From Sedimentisphaerales bacterium (GTDB lineage: Bacteria; Planctomycetota; Phycisphaerae; Sedimentisphaerales; SG8-4), in assembly GCA_016928975.1 (NCBI GenBank), contig JAFGJR010000009.1, positions 1-6,550 on the forward strand: a stretch of 6,550 nucleotides of DNA, in the 5' to 3' direction. Both the position numbers and the translations under genes were made by a program. Under the pieces are notes generated by a model. That model did not search any database and had not been told where the DNA came from. It worked only from the letters and a program-made list of their open reading frames with translations. Positions within the stretch are counted from its first letter, which is position 1, and every line of letters starts with the position of its first letter. This document shows, piece after piece, positions 1 to 5,674 of the stretch.

Positions 1-789
1 AGCAATTCCGTGGTCAAGGAGAGCATCATTTCCGACAACGAGATCGGGATACACCTCGCTTCCTCCGACAATCTCGTCTACCACAACGTGATCATCAGCA
101 ATGGCGATGAGATCGTCGACGTTGGAGGCAATACGTGGGGAGATCCCGTTGATAACGTGGGCAATTTCTGGGGCACGTACTGGGGCCAGGATGACGGCAG
201 CAACGGCCGGCCGGCCGGCGACTTCGTGGGAGATACATTGTTGCCGGCGGAGGGTGTCGATTTCAATCCGCTGCTCGATCCATCGAAATGGGGTGGAGGT
301 CATCTCTGTGGCGACTGGTGGCACGTTACTTGGCTTGTTTGGCGTGGGGGCTGGTCTCCCGTCACGATCCAGTTGACCGACCCGTACGGCCGGGTCATCT
401 CGGCGCAGGAGAACCAGATCGGCAGGGAGGCCTTCTATCTGGAAAATGAGACGACAGTCCCCGGCACGAAGCTCGTCCAGGTCCTTATCCATCCATGCTT
501 TGAAGAGCCGTTTGAAGGGGTCTATTCCTTCGAGATGACAGCCCTGGCCGATCTGGATTACGATCTTCAGTGGTTTGCCGGCGGCACCGCCGGAGAGCCC
601 ATCTTCCACCGCTCGGTCAAGGGCGTGCCGTTGCAGATGGGCCAGACGCACACCATTGAACTGCGCGTGGCGATGGATGTGGACCCTGCTACGGGACGGC
701 GGGTCCTGACGATCTTGACCAGCGACAGCGACGGGGACGGGATTACCGATGACGTGGACAACTGCCCGACGATAAGCAATCCGGACCAG
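1..789 (+). repeat. Copy A of intragenic tandem duplication
   Basis: This segment is homologous at nucleotide level to 1285-2064. The first 29 bases equal 1285-1313, and long blocks are identical, for example around the NosD-like motif and the TSP3 motif that ends in gataagcaatccggaccag. The copies are in the same frame, offset by 1284 bases at the start and 1275 at the end. Two small in-frame length differences explain the shift: two codons in the linker before the WW pair and one codon near the GEP/GEV IFHRS motif. The copy is probably longer than shown, because its start lies outside the window. Confidence 0.9.
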
Positions 790-2376
790 GCCGATCTCGA
801 CGCGGACGGCGTCGGCGATGCCTGCGACCCTGATGCCGACAACGATGGGTTCACGCCCTCCGAGGGCGACTGCGACGATATGGATGCGAGCGTGCGTCCC
901 GGTGCGCCGGAGGTCTGCGACGGCAGGGATAACGACTGCGACGGCCAGATCGATGAGGGAGGCGTCTGCGGGCCGTGGACTGAAATCAGCTCGTGTATGA
1001 TGATCGACTCTCCTGGCAACTATAAGCTCACTGGCGATATCGCCGGGACGGCAGGCCCCTGTATTGAGATTCTCTGTGATGACGTCGTTCTGGAAGGAGA
1101 CGGGTACAAGCTGTTGGGTGACGGCAGTGGCGATGGGGTCGTGATCCATGGCAACAACAACGTCGTTCAGCACCTGTTTGTCTTGAATCATGACAGAGGG
1201 ATCGTCGTAGAGAGTGGAGACGGGAACCAGATTGTCGGGCACAGGATCAGTAATAACAATATCGGTGTTTCGCTGTCGGCCACGAGCAATTCCGTGGTCA
1301 AGGAGAGCATCATCTCCGATAACGGGATCGGGATGTACCTCGCTTCGTCCGACAATTTCATCTACCACAACGTGATCATCAAGAATGGCGATGAGATCGT
1401 GGACGTTGGAGGCAATACGTGGCAGGACCCCGTTCAGAACCTGGGCAATTTCTGGGGCACGTACTGGGGGCAGGATGACGGCAGTAACGGCCGGCCGGCC
1501 GGCGACTTCGTGGGAGATACGTTGCTGCCGGCAGAGGGCGTCGATTTTAGCCCGGTCGTACATCCATGGGTGGCAGATGATTCGTCCGCTGCGTGGTGGC
1601 ATCCCATTCTTGTTGTCTGGCGTGGGGGCTGGTCTCCCGTCACGATTCAGTTGACGGACCCGTATGGGCGGATCGTCTCGGCACAGGAGAACCAGATCGG
1701 CATGGATGCTTTTTATGTGGAAGATGAGACGACAGTCCCCGGCACAAAGCTCGTACAGGTCCTTATCCATCCATGCTTTGAAGAACCGTTTGAAGGCGTC
1801 TATTCCTTTGAGATGACGGCCCTGGACGATCTGGACTACGATCTGGAGTGGTTCGCCTATGACAGCGGAGAAGTCATCTTCCACCGATCGGTCAAGGGCG
1901 TGCCGCTGCAGATGGGCCAGACGCACACCGTTGAGATGACTGTGGCCATGGACGTCGACCCTGCCACGGGGCAGCGGGTCCTGAGGATCTTGACCAGCGA
2001 CAGCGACAGGGACGGGATTGCCGACGACGTGGATAACTGTCCGACGATAAGCAATCCGGACCAGAACGATTCGGACAGGGACGGAGTCGGAGACATCTGC
2101 GATGAGGACTTCTCGATTCTCGATCCTGCCGGCCCCAACGGCGTTGACTTGCCCGTCCCTACGCACGACCGGCAGTTCGTGGAGCCAGCGAACCAACTCA
2201 CGGATCTCAACGGCGATGGTATCGTTGACAATGTCGACTTGAGTATTCTCGCGGCCTGCTGGCTGGGTAATTATCATGTCGAAGAGGCACCGCAAGGGGC
2301 GCGTCGTCTGTCAGGGACGCCGCACAGCCTGCCTGTCGGATCCGGCGTGGCGCGCAGGTCAATGTGGATCAACTGA
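1..2376 (+). CDS. Secreted multi-module beta-helix / TSP3 / dockerin-like protein (5' end missing)
   Basis: The reading frame is open at base 1 and has no credible start in the window, so the gene begins upstream. The GTG at 10 corresponds to an internal Val in the second copy of the repeat. Modules by nucleotide position: end of a right-handed beta-helix (1 to about 290) with a NosD-like closing motif (GNFWGTYWG, DFVGDTLL; 127-285); a beta-rich module of unknown family starting at a WW pair (316-720); thrombospondin type-3 Ca-binding repeats (DSDGDGITDDVDNCP, 721-852); a MopE-like motif (GDCDD...PEVCDGRDNDCDGQIDEG, 853-969). A second beta-helix (970 to about 1566), a second beta-rich module (1594-1995), a second TSP3 block (1996-2112) and one dockerin-like EF-hand (LNGDGIVDNVDLSILAACWL, 2200-2265) follow. 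The expected site is the cell surface or outside the cell, with Ca-stabilised linkers. No catalytic residues are recognisable. A 36-residue tail after the dockerin-like motif is unusual, and the last 18 bases overlap the convergent gene. Confidence 0.85.
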   Translation, partial: SNSVVKESIISDNEIGIHLASSDNLVYHNVIISNGDEIVDVGGNTWGDPVDNVGNFWGTYWGQDDGSNGRPAGDFVGDTLLPAEGVDFNPLLDPSKWGGGHLCGDWWHVTWLVWRGGWSPVTIQLTDPYGRVISAQENQIGREAFYLENETTVPGTKLVQVLIHPCFEEPFEGVYSFEMTALADLDYDLQWFAGGTAGEPIFHRSVKGVPLQMGQTHTIELRVAMDVDPATGRRVLTILTSDSDGDGITDDVDNCPTISNPDQADLDADGVGDACDPDADNDGFTPSEGDCDDMDASVRPGAPEVCDGRDNDCDGQIDEGGVCGPWTEISSCMMIDSPGNYKLTGDIAGTAGPCIEILCDDVVLEGDGYKLLGDGSGDGVVIHGNNNVVQHLFVLNHDRGIVVESGDGNQIVGHRISNNNIGVSLSATSNSVVKESIISDNGIGMYLASSDNFIYHNVIIKNGDEIVDVGGNTWQDPVQNLGNFWGTYWGQDDGSNGRPAGDFVGDTLLPAEGVDFSPVVHPWVADDSSAAWWHPILVVWRGGWSPVTIQLTDPYGRIVSAQENQIGMDAFYVEDETTVPGTKLVQVLIHPCFEEPFEGVYSFEMTALDDLDYDLEWFAYDSGEVIFHRSVKGVPLQMGQTHTVEMTVAMDVDPATGQRVLRILTSDSDRDGIADDVDNCPTISNPDQNDSDRDGVGDICDEDFSILDPAGPNGVDLPVPTHDRQFVEPANQLTDLNGDGIVDNVDLSILAACWLGNYHVEEAPQGARRLSGTPHSLPVGSGVARRSMWIN
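1285..2064 (+). repeat. Copy B of intragenic tandem duplication
   Basis: This is the second copy of the unit seen at 1-789. It carries beta-helix end, NosD-like motif, WW-starting beta-rich module and TSP3 block in the same order. The linker after the NosD motif is the most diverged part (DPSKWGGGHLCGD in copy A against HPWVADDSSA here). Many differences elsewhere are at third codon positions, which fits a duplication kept under protein-level selection. Unlike copy A, its TSP3 block is followed not by the MopE-like motif but by the dockerin-like C-terminus. Confidence 0.9.
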
Positions 2377-3372
2377 AGACCACCTGTCTCTGTCAAGCAG
2401 CGGCACGGGGACATCTTCCAAGACGAACCGCACTTCCTGCTGATAGGGGGCGACGGCGAAGCGGTACCGGAAGGTGGTCGCCGTGCCGCAATCACTGCAG
2501 GTCCCGTTGCCGCTGACGGTGTAGGTCTTCTGGCCGTCCAACCCCGAGCCCGGGCTGGCGGTATAGTGACCGGAGCTGCCGGCCGTGCCACCCACGGGAT
2601 AGCCCTCCGTGTTGAGAATCTGGGTTTCGATGACCATGCGATCCGCAAGCTGCTGCTCTTTGTGAATGAACACAAGGCCTTCGGACAGATAGGCGACCTG
2701 GTTCGGGTCGTATCGGGACCGAATGATATACTCATACTTGTTGTCCTCGGTCCTGGCCTGCGTCACGAGGATCTCCAGCCCCGGCGCCAATGGGATCCAG
2801 TCCTGTGTCACTCGGAAGGGCACATCGATGACCTCCTCGGCGTGAGCAAGCAGGGCATAGGCGGACCATTCCATCCGGCTGATGAGCTGCGGCCAGACGG
2901 CGTTCGCGTCCATCGGCACCGACACGCCGAACGAATAGGGCAAGACCGAGGCGAGCCGCCCCGCGCGGGCAGGGTTCACGCGAACCGTCTGGTACATTCG
3001 CAGGAGGGACTCCCGGATGTCGCCCGTGGGGATTTCCAGGCCGTTTTCATCCGTGATCAGGAGGTTCGTGACAGTCGGAGTCAAGGCGACCAGGCCGTTG
3101 CTGTCGATGATGTCCGCCTCGGTCTGGATCGACAAGGTCCGGCTGTATTGTGAGTCTAACGGCACACCGGTCCCGGCGGCTGCATCGCTGGGAGCATCGA
3201 CCCGCGTCGTCAGCGACACGGACGTCCAGTGGGGCGCGAAATGCGTCGCGGGGTCCCACACGTCGTCGGCATCGCCGGCCGCAAGCATGATCTGGTTGCC
3301 GCAAATGGCACAAACGATCATCGCCAGGGCGCACACGTACATTGCCATTCGGTTGAGGTCACTGGTTCTCAT
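2359..3372 (-). CDS. Exported protein of unknown function
   Basis: 337 residues. I do not recognise the family. The N-terminus has a basic start and a hydrophobic stretch (residues about 9-32, MAMYVCALAMIVCAICGNQIMLAAG) consistent with a Sec signal peptide cleaved near residue 32, so the protein is probably periplasmic, surface-bound or secreted. The mature part is mixed polar with many short V/I/L-rich strands, suggesting a beta-rich fold, and has a CSDC pair (Cys292, Cys295) in a Gly/Thr-rich segment near the C-terminus. No catalytic motif, lipobox or C-terminal anchor is visible. The start is chosen because AGGAG lies six bases before this ATG; the internal Met9 and Met11 lack this. It converges on the large secreted protein with an 18-base overlap of the 3' ends and no space for a terminator. 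It has no co-directional neighbour in the window. Confidence 0.8.
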   Translation of the reverse strand: MRTSDLNRMAMYVCALAMIVCAICGNQIMLAAGDADDVWDPATHFAPHWTSVSLTTRVDAPSDAAAGTGVPLDSQYSRTLSIQTEADIIDSNGLVALTPTVTNLLITDENGLEIPTGDIRESLLRMYQTVRVNPARAGRLASVLPYSFGVSVPMDANAVWPQLISRMEWSAYALLAHAEEVIDVPFRVTQDWIPLAPGLEILVTQARTEDNKYEYIIRSRYDPNQVAYLSEGLVFIHKEQQLADRMVIETQILNTEGYPVGGTAGSSGHYTASPGSGLDGQKTYTVSGNGTCSDCGTATTFRYRFAVAPYQQEVRFVLEDVPVPLLDRDRWSSVDPH

Positions 3373-3378
3373 GGTCCG

Positions 3379-3385
3379 CTCCTTT
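3379..3385 (-). promoter_or_regulatory. Ribosome binding site of the minus-strand exported protein
   Basis: Read on the minus strand the sequence is AAAGGAG followed by six bases and ATG. This is the strongest Shine-Dalgarno match near the gene and decides the start at 3372. Confidence 0.7.
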
Positions 3386-3514
3386 CCAACCGCAGAAACT
3401 GCAACAAGGATTCGTTACTCGCCTTCGTATCTCATTCTGTCGCAACCCAAACCGCCTCGACCAAGCGGCTGGGCCGCCCCTCCACAGCGGCCCACTGCCT
3501 GGCCATCCCGCCTT

Positions 3515-3542
3515 GTAGAGACGCAAAATCTTGCGTCTCTAC
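3515..3542. repeat. Perfect palindrome with GTAGAGACGCAA arms (REP/MITE-like)
   Basis: Left arm GTAGAGACGCAA (3515-3526), loop AATC, right arm TTGCGTCTCTAC (3531-3542); all 12 pairs match. From memory, palindromes of this GTAGAGACGC...GCGTCTCTAC type occur as scattered intergenic repeats in many bacterial genomes, including Bacteroidota, cyanobacteria and planctomycetes, so this is likely one member of a dispersed family. There is no T-run after either arm, so a simple intrinsic terminator is less likely, although a transcript across it would fold. Confidence 0.75.
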
Positions 3543-3568
3543 CGCTTTGCGGCGTCGTTCAATCAGTA

Positions 3569-3735
3569 AGTCCAGCAACGACCCGCCACGTTACACGGTT
3601 TTTGCGAAGGAATACGCTTGATTGTGGAAGACCACGGCAGGGGCCGAAATCCCTCGTTGACGACGGATCAGGAGAGTATATTGTGGCGGAGAATGGGCCG
3701 AGATTTTGTGTAACGCAGGCGGCGGGTCGTGGACT
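3569..3735. repeat. Long imperfect inverted repeat upstream of the sigma factor gene
   Basis: The left arm (3569-3596) and right arm (3708-3735) pair in three blocks in the same order: AGTCC (3569-3573) with GGACT (3731-3735), ACGACCCGCC (3578-3587) with GGCGGGTCGT (3721-3730), and CGTTACAC (3589-3596) with GTGTAACG (3708-3715). The blocks are separated by a 4-base insertion in the left arm and a 1-versus-5-base difference between the inner blocks. The 111-base centre is not itself symmetrical. The structure could be the terminal repeats of a small decayed non-autonomous element, or a large RNA stem in the sigma gene leader. The right arm ends 15 bases before the chosen ATG. Confidence 0.6.
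3657..3684 (+). promoter_or_regulatory. Possible promoter for the sigma factor gene
   Basis: TTGACG (3657-3662), a 16-base gap and TATTGT (3679-3684) form a moderate vegetative-type promoter on the correct strand. A TATATT overlaps (3677-3682) but would leave only 14 bases of spacing. Another TATACA lies at 3735-3740 without a good -35 partner. The -10 choice is uncertain. Confidence 0.3.
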
Positions 3736-3750
3736 ATACAAGCCAAATGT

Positions 3751-4590
3751 ATGACTACTGACGTCGGTTTTACCCATTGGGTCCGCCGGGCGCAGCTTGG
3801 GGACCAGCAGGCGGCCGGCCGCCTCGCGGAGGCGGTCAGGCAGAGACTCTACGCCTACATCTACCGCCTGACCCTCAACCACGACCTGGCCCAGGACCTC
3901 CTGCAGGAGACGTTGCTGAAGATGGTCGAGAGGATAAAGGACCTGGAGCAGCCCGAGCGATTCTGGTGCTGGATTTTTCGTACGGCGCTGGGCAACGTCC
4001 AGCACCACTACCGCGACCTCGCGAGGGACCAGGCGGTGGAGTTCTCCGCACTGAGCCGCCAGCGTCTGACGGACTACCTGGCCCAGGACCACGACGACGG
4101 GCTGAACCACGTGATGCGTGAGGAGCTGTCCGAGACGATCGTCAACGCGATCGGGCAACTGAAGCTGACGTATCGAAACGTCCTGCTGCTGCGCTGCTAC
4201 GAGCAGATGTCCTATGCCCAGATCGCCGACCAGATGGGCTGCAAAGAGCTTCGGGCCCGCGTGCTGTTCTTCCGCGCCAAGCGGTCGCTGAGCCGGCACT
4301 TGACCCGCAAGGGATTCGGCAAGGGACTGCTGCTGACGGCGCTCGGCCTGTTCGGCCTGCTGACGGCTCCCGCCGACAGCGCCCCGGCGGCGGGGACTCT
4401 GACGGCTGCCACGTTGCACACCGGCCCGCTCGCCGCGCTCGCAGGGATCGCAGGCACGCCGCCGGCCATGGCCGTCGCTGCGACAGTCACCGGTGCAGGC
4501 TGCACCCTGACCACGGAGCACTTCGGCTACTTCCTCCTGTTCCTCATCCTCGCCGTGGTTTCCTTCCTCATCGCGCTGGTCTGGGATTGA
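3751..4590 (+). CDS. ECF-like RNA polymerase sigma factor with hydrophobic C-terminal tail
   Basis: 279 residues from ATG 3751. Region 2 spans about residues 22-92 (LYAYIYRLTLNHDLAQDLLQ with the typical DLxQE motif, then FWCWIFRTALGNVQHHYRDL). Region 4 spans about 127-184 with the helix-turn-helix around MSYAQIADQMGCKELRARV. These should direct RNA polymerase to a specific promoter set. Most ECF sigmas end soon after region 4; this one continues about 95 residues with a hydrophobic stretch (192-206), an Ala/Gly/Pro/Thr-rich linker, and a strong membrane segment at the extreme C-terminus (258-278, FGYFLLFLILAVVSFLIAL). It may therefore be tethered to the membrane. No separate anti-sigma gene follows. 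Start choice: a TTG at 3706 would add 15 residues unlike sigma factors; ATG 3751 lacks a clear Shine-Dalgarno, so the start is moderately certain. Confidence 0.88.
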   Translation: MTTDVGFTHWVRRAQLGDQQAAGRLAEAVRQRLYAYIYRLTLNHDLAQDLLQETLLKMVERIKDLEQPERFWCWIFRTALGNVQHHYRDLARDQAVEFSALSRQRLTDYLAQDHDDGLNHVMREELSETIVNAIGQLKLTYRNVLLLRCYEQMSYAQIADQMGCKELRARVLFFRAKRSLSRHLTRKGFGKGLLLTALGLFGLLTAPADSAPAAGTLTAATLHTGPLAALAGIAGTPPAMAVAATVTGAGCTLTTEHFGYFLLFLILAVVSFLIALVWD

Positions 4591-4633
4591 GACCGCCAAA
4601 CACGGCGTGGCGACGCAGGGGTGCCACCCGGAT

Positions 4634-4671
4634 ATTGACGGGTTGCGTGAGCGTCAATGAACGTATACAAT
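4634..4671 (+). promoter_or_regulatory. Operator-like inverted repeat and likely promoter of the phosphoesterase gene
   Basis: ATTGACG (4634-4640) and CGTCAAT (4652-4658) form a perfect 7-bp inverted repeat with an 11-base gap. TACAAT (4666-4671) is a good -10; the -35 at 17-base spacing is a weak TTGCGT (4643-4648) lying between the arms. The TTGACG within the left arm would be 25 bases from the TACAAT, which is too far. The arrangement suggests a repressor or activator site over the promoter, inferred from sequence symmetry alone. Confidence 0.4.
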
Positions 4672-4683
4672 CCGGCGATTAGA

Positions 4684-4690
4684 GAAAGGA
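4684..4690 (+). promoter_or_regulatory. Ribosome binding site of the phosphoesterase gene
   Basis: GAAAGGA lies eight bases before ATG 4699 and supports that start, which also leaves a complete Tat-type lipoprotein signal. Confidence 0.65.
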
Positions 4691-4698
4691 TCTGACGC

Positions 4699-5589
4699 AT
4701 GTCTCATGGCATTGACAAGAGAGTGAACAGGCGACAGGTGCTCAGGGCCGGATTGGCTTGCGCAGGTGTCGTGATTCTGGGGTCGTGTCGCAGTCGCCCT
4801 GAGCCGATGACACAGGAGGCTCCGTGGGCCTTCCTGTCGGATTTGCATATCCCGGCCGACCCCGAGAACAACTATCGCGGCTTCTATCCGTATCGCAACC
4901 TGGAGAAGGTCCTGCCGCAGGTCGCCTCCATCGGCCCCAAAGGCGTTGTCGTCACCGGCGATCTCGCACGATTGACCGGCGAGGTGGGTGACTATGAGAA
5001 CCTCAAGAAGCTCCTGGCTCCTGTGGCCGAGGAGCGGCCGATCTATCTGGCGCTGGGCAATCATGACAACCGCGCGAACTTTCGCAGTGTCTTCGACAAG
5101 CCTGTCGGCGACGTGCAGGCGGTCAAGGACAAGCACGTGACGGTGGTCGATGCCGGATGTGTCCGATTCCTCGTCCTCGATTCACTCATGCAAACCAACC
5201 TGACAGCGGGCCTGCTCGGCAAGGCACAGCGCACCTGGCTGGAGAGCTACCTGCGAAGCGCCGACGATACGCCGACCATCCTGTTCGTCCACCACACCTT
5301 CGGCGACGGCGATGGCGACCTGCTGGACGCCCCCCGCCTGCTCGACCTCATCAAGCCCATGAAGAAAGTCAAAGCCATCATCTACGGCCATTCCCACGAG
5401 TACGCCTTCTCCAGGCTCGATGGAATCCACCTGATCAACCTGCCCGCGACCGCCTACGCCTTTGGCAACGGCCAGCCGGTCGGTTGGCTCGAAGCCCGCC
5501 TGACCCGCCACGGCGGCGAGTTCATCCTCCACGCCATCGCCGCCAACACCCAAATCGACGGCCAGACCACAAGACTCCACTGGCGATGA
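4699..5589 (+). CDS. Calcineurin-like metallophosphoesterase, predicted Tat-exported lipoprotein
   Basis: 296 residues. The conserved metal-site motifs occur in order: D48-x-H50 (SDLH), GD at 87-88, GNHD at 120-123, HH at 198-199 and GHSH at 230-233. This matches the class of cyclic-nucleotide phosphodiesterase-like (CpdA/Icc-related) metallophosphoesterases, which use two metal ions to hydrolyse phosphomono- or diesters. The substrate cannot be told from sequence. The N-terminus has a twin-arginine motif (NRRQVLRAGLA, Arg11-Arg12), a hydrophobic stretch, and a lipobox ILGSC with Cys30. It is therefore predicted to be exported folded and lipid-anchored outside the cytoplasm, which argues against a role on intracellular cAMP. 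All metal ligands seem present, so it is probably active. It lies 108 bases downstream of the sigma factor gene in the same direction with its own candidate promoter; a functional link is possible but not shown. Confidence 0.9.
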   Translation: MSHGIDKRVNRRQVLRAGLACAGVVILGSCRSRPEPMTQEAPWAFLSDLHIPADPENNYRGFYPYRNLEKVLPQVASIGPKGVVVTGDLARLTGEVGDYENLKKLLAPVAEERPIYLALGNHDNRANFRSVFDKPVGDVQAVKDKHVTVVDAGCVRFLVLDSLMQTNLTAGLLGKAQRTWLESYLRSADDTPTILFVHHTFGDGDGDLLDAPRLLDLIKPMKKVKAIIYGHSHEYAFSRLDGIHLINLPATAYAFGNGQPVGWLEARLTRHGGEFILHAIAANTQIDGQTTRLHWR

Positions 5590-5616
5590 ATTCTTTTCAT
5601 TTCTCTGAGATTTGTG

Positions 5617-5645
5617 TTGACATCTAACATCATGGATCGTATGAT
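5617..5645 (+). promoter_or_regulatory. Near-consensus vegetative promoter upstream of the HNH/AP2 gene
   Basis: TTGACA (5617-5622, six of six), a 17-base spacer and TATGAT (5640-5645, five of six) form an almost ideal sigma-70 promoter pointing at the HNH gene. It lies 28 bases after the phosphoesterase stop in an AT-richer patch. Transcription would start near 5650-5653. Confidence 0.65.
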
Positions 5646-5647
5646 AT

Positions 5648-5674
5648 CCAGGGCGTTGAATGGATCAACGCTGG
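5648..5674 (+). other. Stem-loop at the predicted transcript 5' end
   Basis: GCGTTG (5653-5658) pairs with CAACGC (5666-5671) across a 7-base loop, and CCA (5648-5650) can pair with TGG (5672-5674) if two G bases bulge. It sits exactly at the predicted transcription start, so the mRNA would begin with a hairpin, which could protect the 5' end. Alternatively the DNA palindrome could be a protein-binding site just downstream of the promoter. Confidence 0.45.

Larger units (their letters stand above)
3373..3750. other. Intergenic region between divergent genes, with two inverted-repeat structures
   Basis: This 378-base non-coding stretch separates the minus-strand exported-protein gene from the plus-strand sigma factor gene, so it must hold both promoters. 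It contains a perfect palindrome (3515-3542) and a long imperfect inverted repeat (3569-3735), plus small hairpins such as GTGG-aaga-CCAC (3624-3635) and GCAG-aaa-CTGC (3392-3402). I see no tRNA-like structure or convincing small gene. I could not pick a convincing promoter for the minus-strand gene. Confidence 0.6.

Noticed and set aside
10..12. GTG 10 as the true start of the large secreted protein
   Set aside because: The codon aligns with an internal Val in the second repeat copy, the frame stays open to base 1, and no signal peptide follows.
721..969. Asp-rich repeats as a possible CRISPR-like or low-complexity DNA array
   Set aside because: The periodicity is explained by Ca-binding TSP3 and MopE-like protein motifs; no regular repeat-spacer pattern is present.
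2566..3153. A 195-codon plus-strand open frame opposite the exported-protein gene
   Set aside because: Low-complexity shadow translation with no motif; the minus strand has a signal peptide and a good ribosome binding site.
3706..3750. TTG start at 3706 for the sigma factor
   Set aside because: It adds 15 residues unlike sigma factor N-termini and lies in the right arm region of the inverted repeat; no Shine-Dalgarno precedes it. ATG 3751 is preferred, although its own Shine-Dalgarno is weak.
3559..4599. A 346-codon open frame on the minus strand opposite the sigma factor gene
   Set aside because: It is longer than the sigma gene but mirrors its GC-rich codons, is rich in Q, R, V and L without domain structure, and lacks a ribosome binding site. 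The plus strand has unmistakable sigma regions 2 and 4.
4594..4612. CGCCA/TGGCG pairing after the sigma factor stop as a terminator
   Set aside because: Five pairs with a 9-base loop and no T-run.
5586..5600. ATGAA/TTCAT short hairpin after the phosphoesterase gene as a terminator
   Set aside because: Only five weak pairs, AT-rich, with no following T-run; it is too weak to claim.
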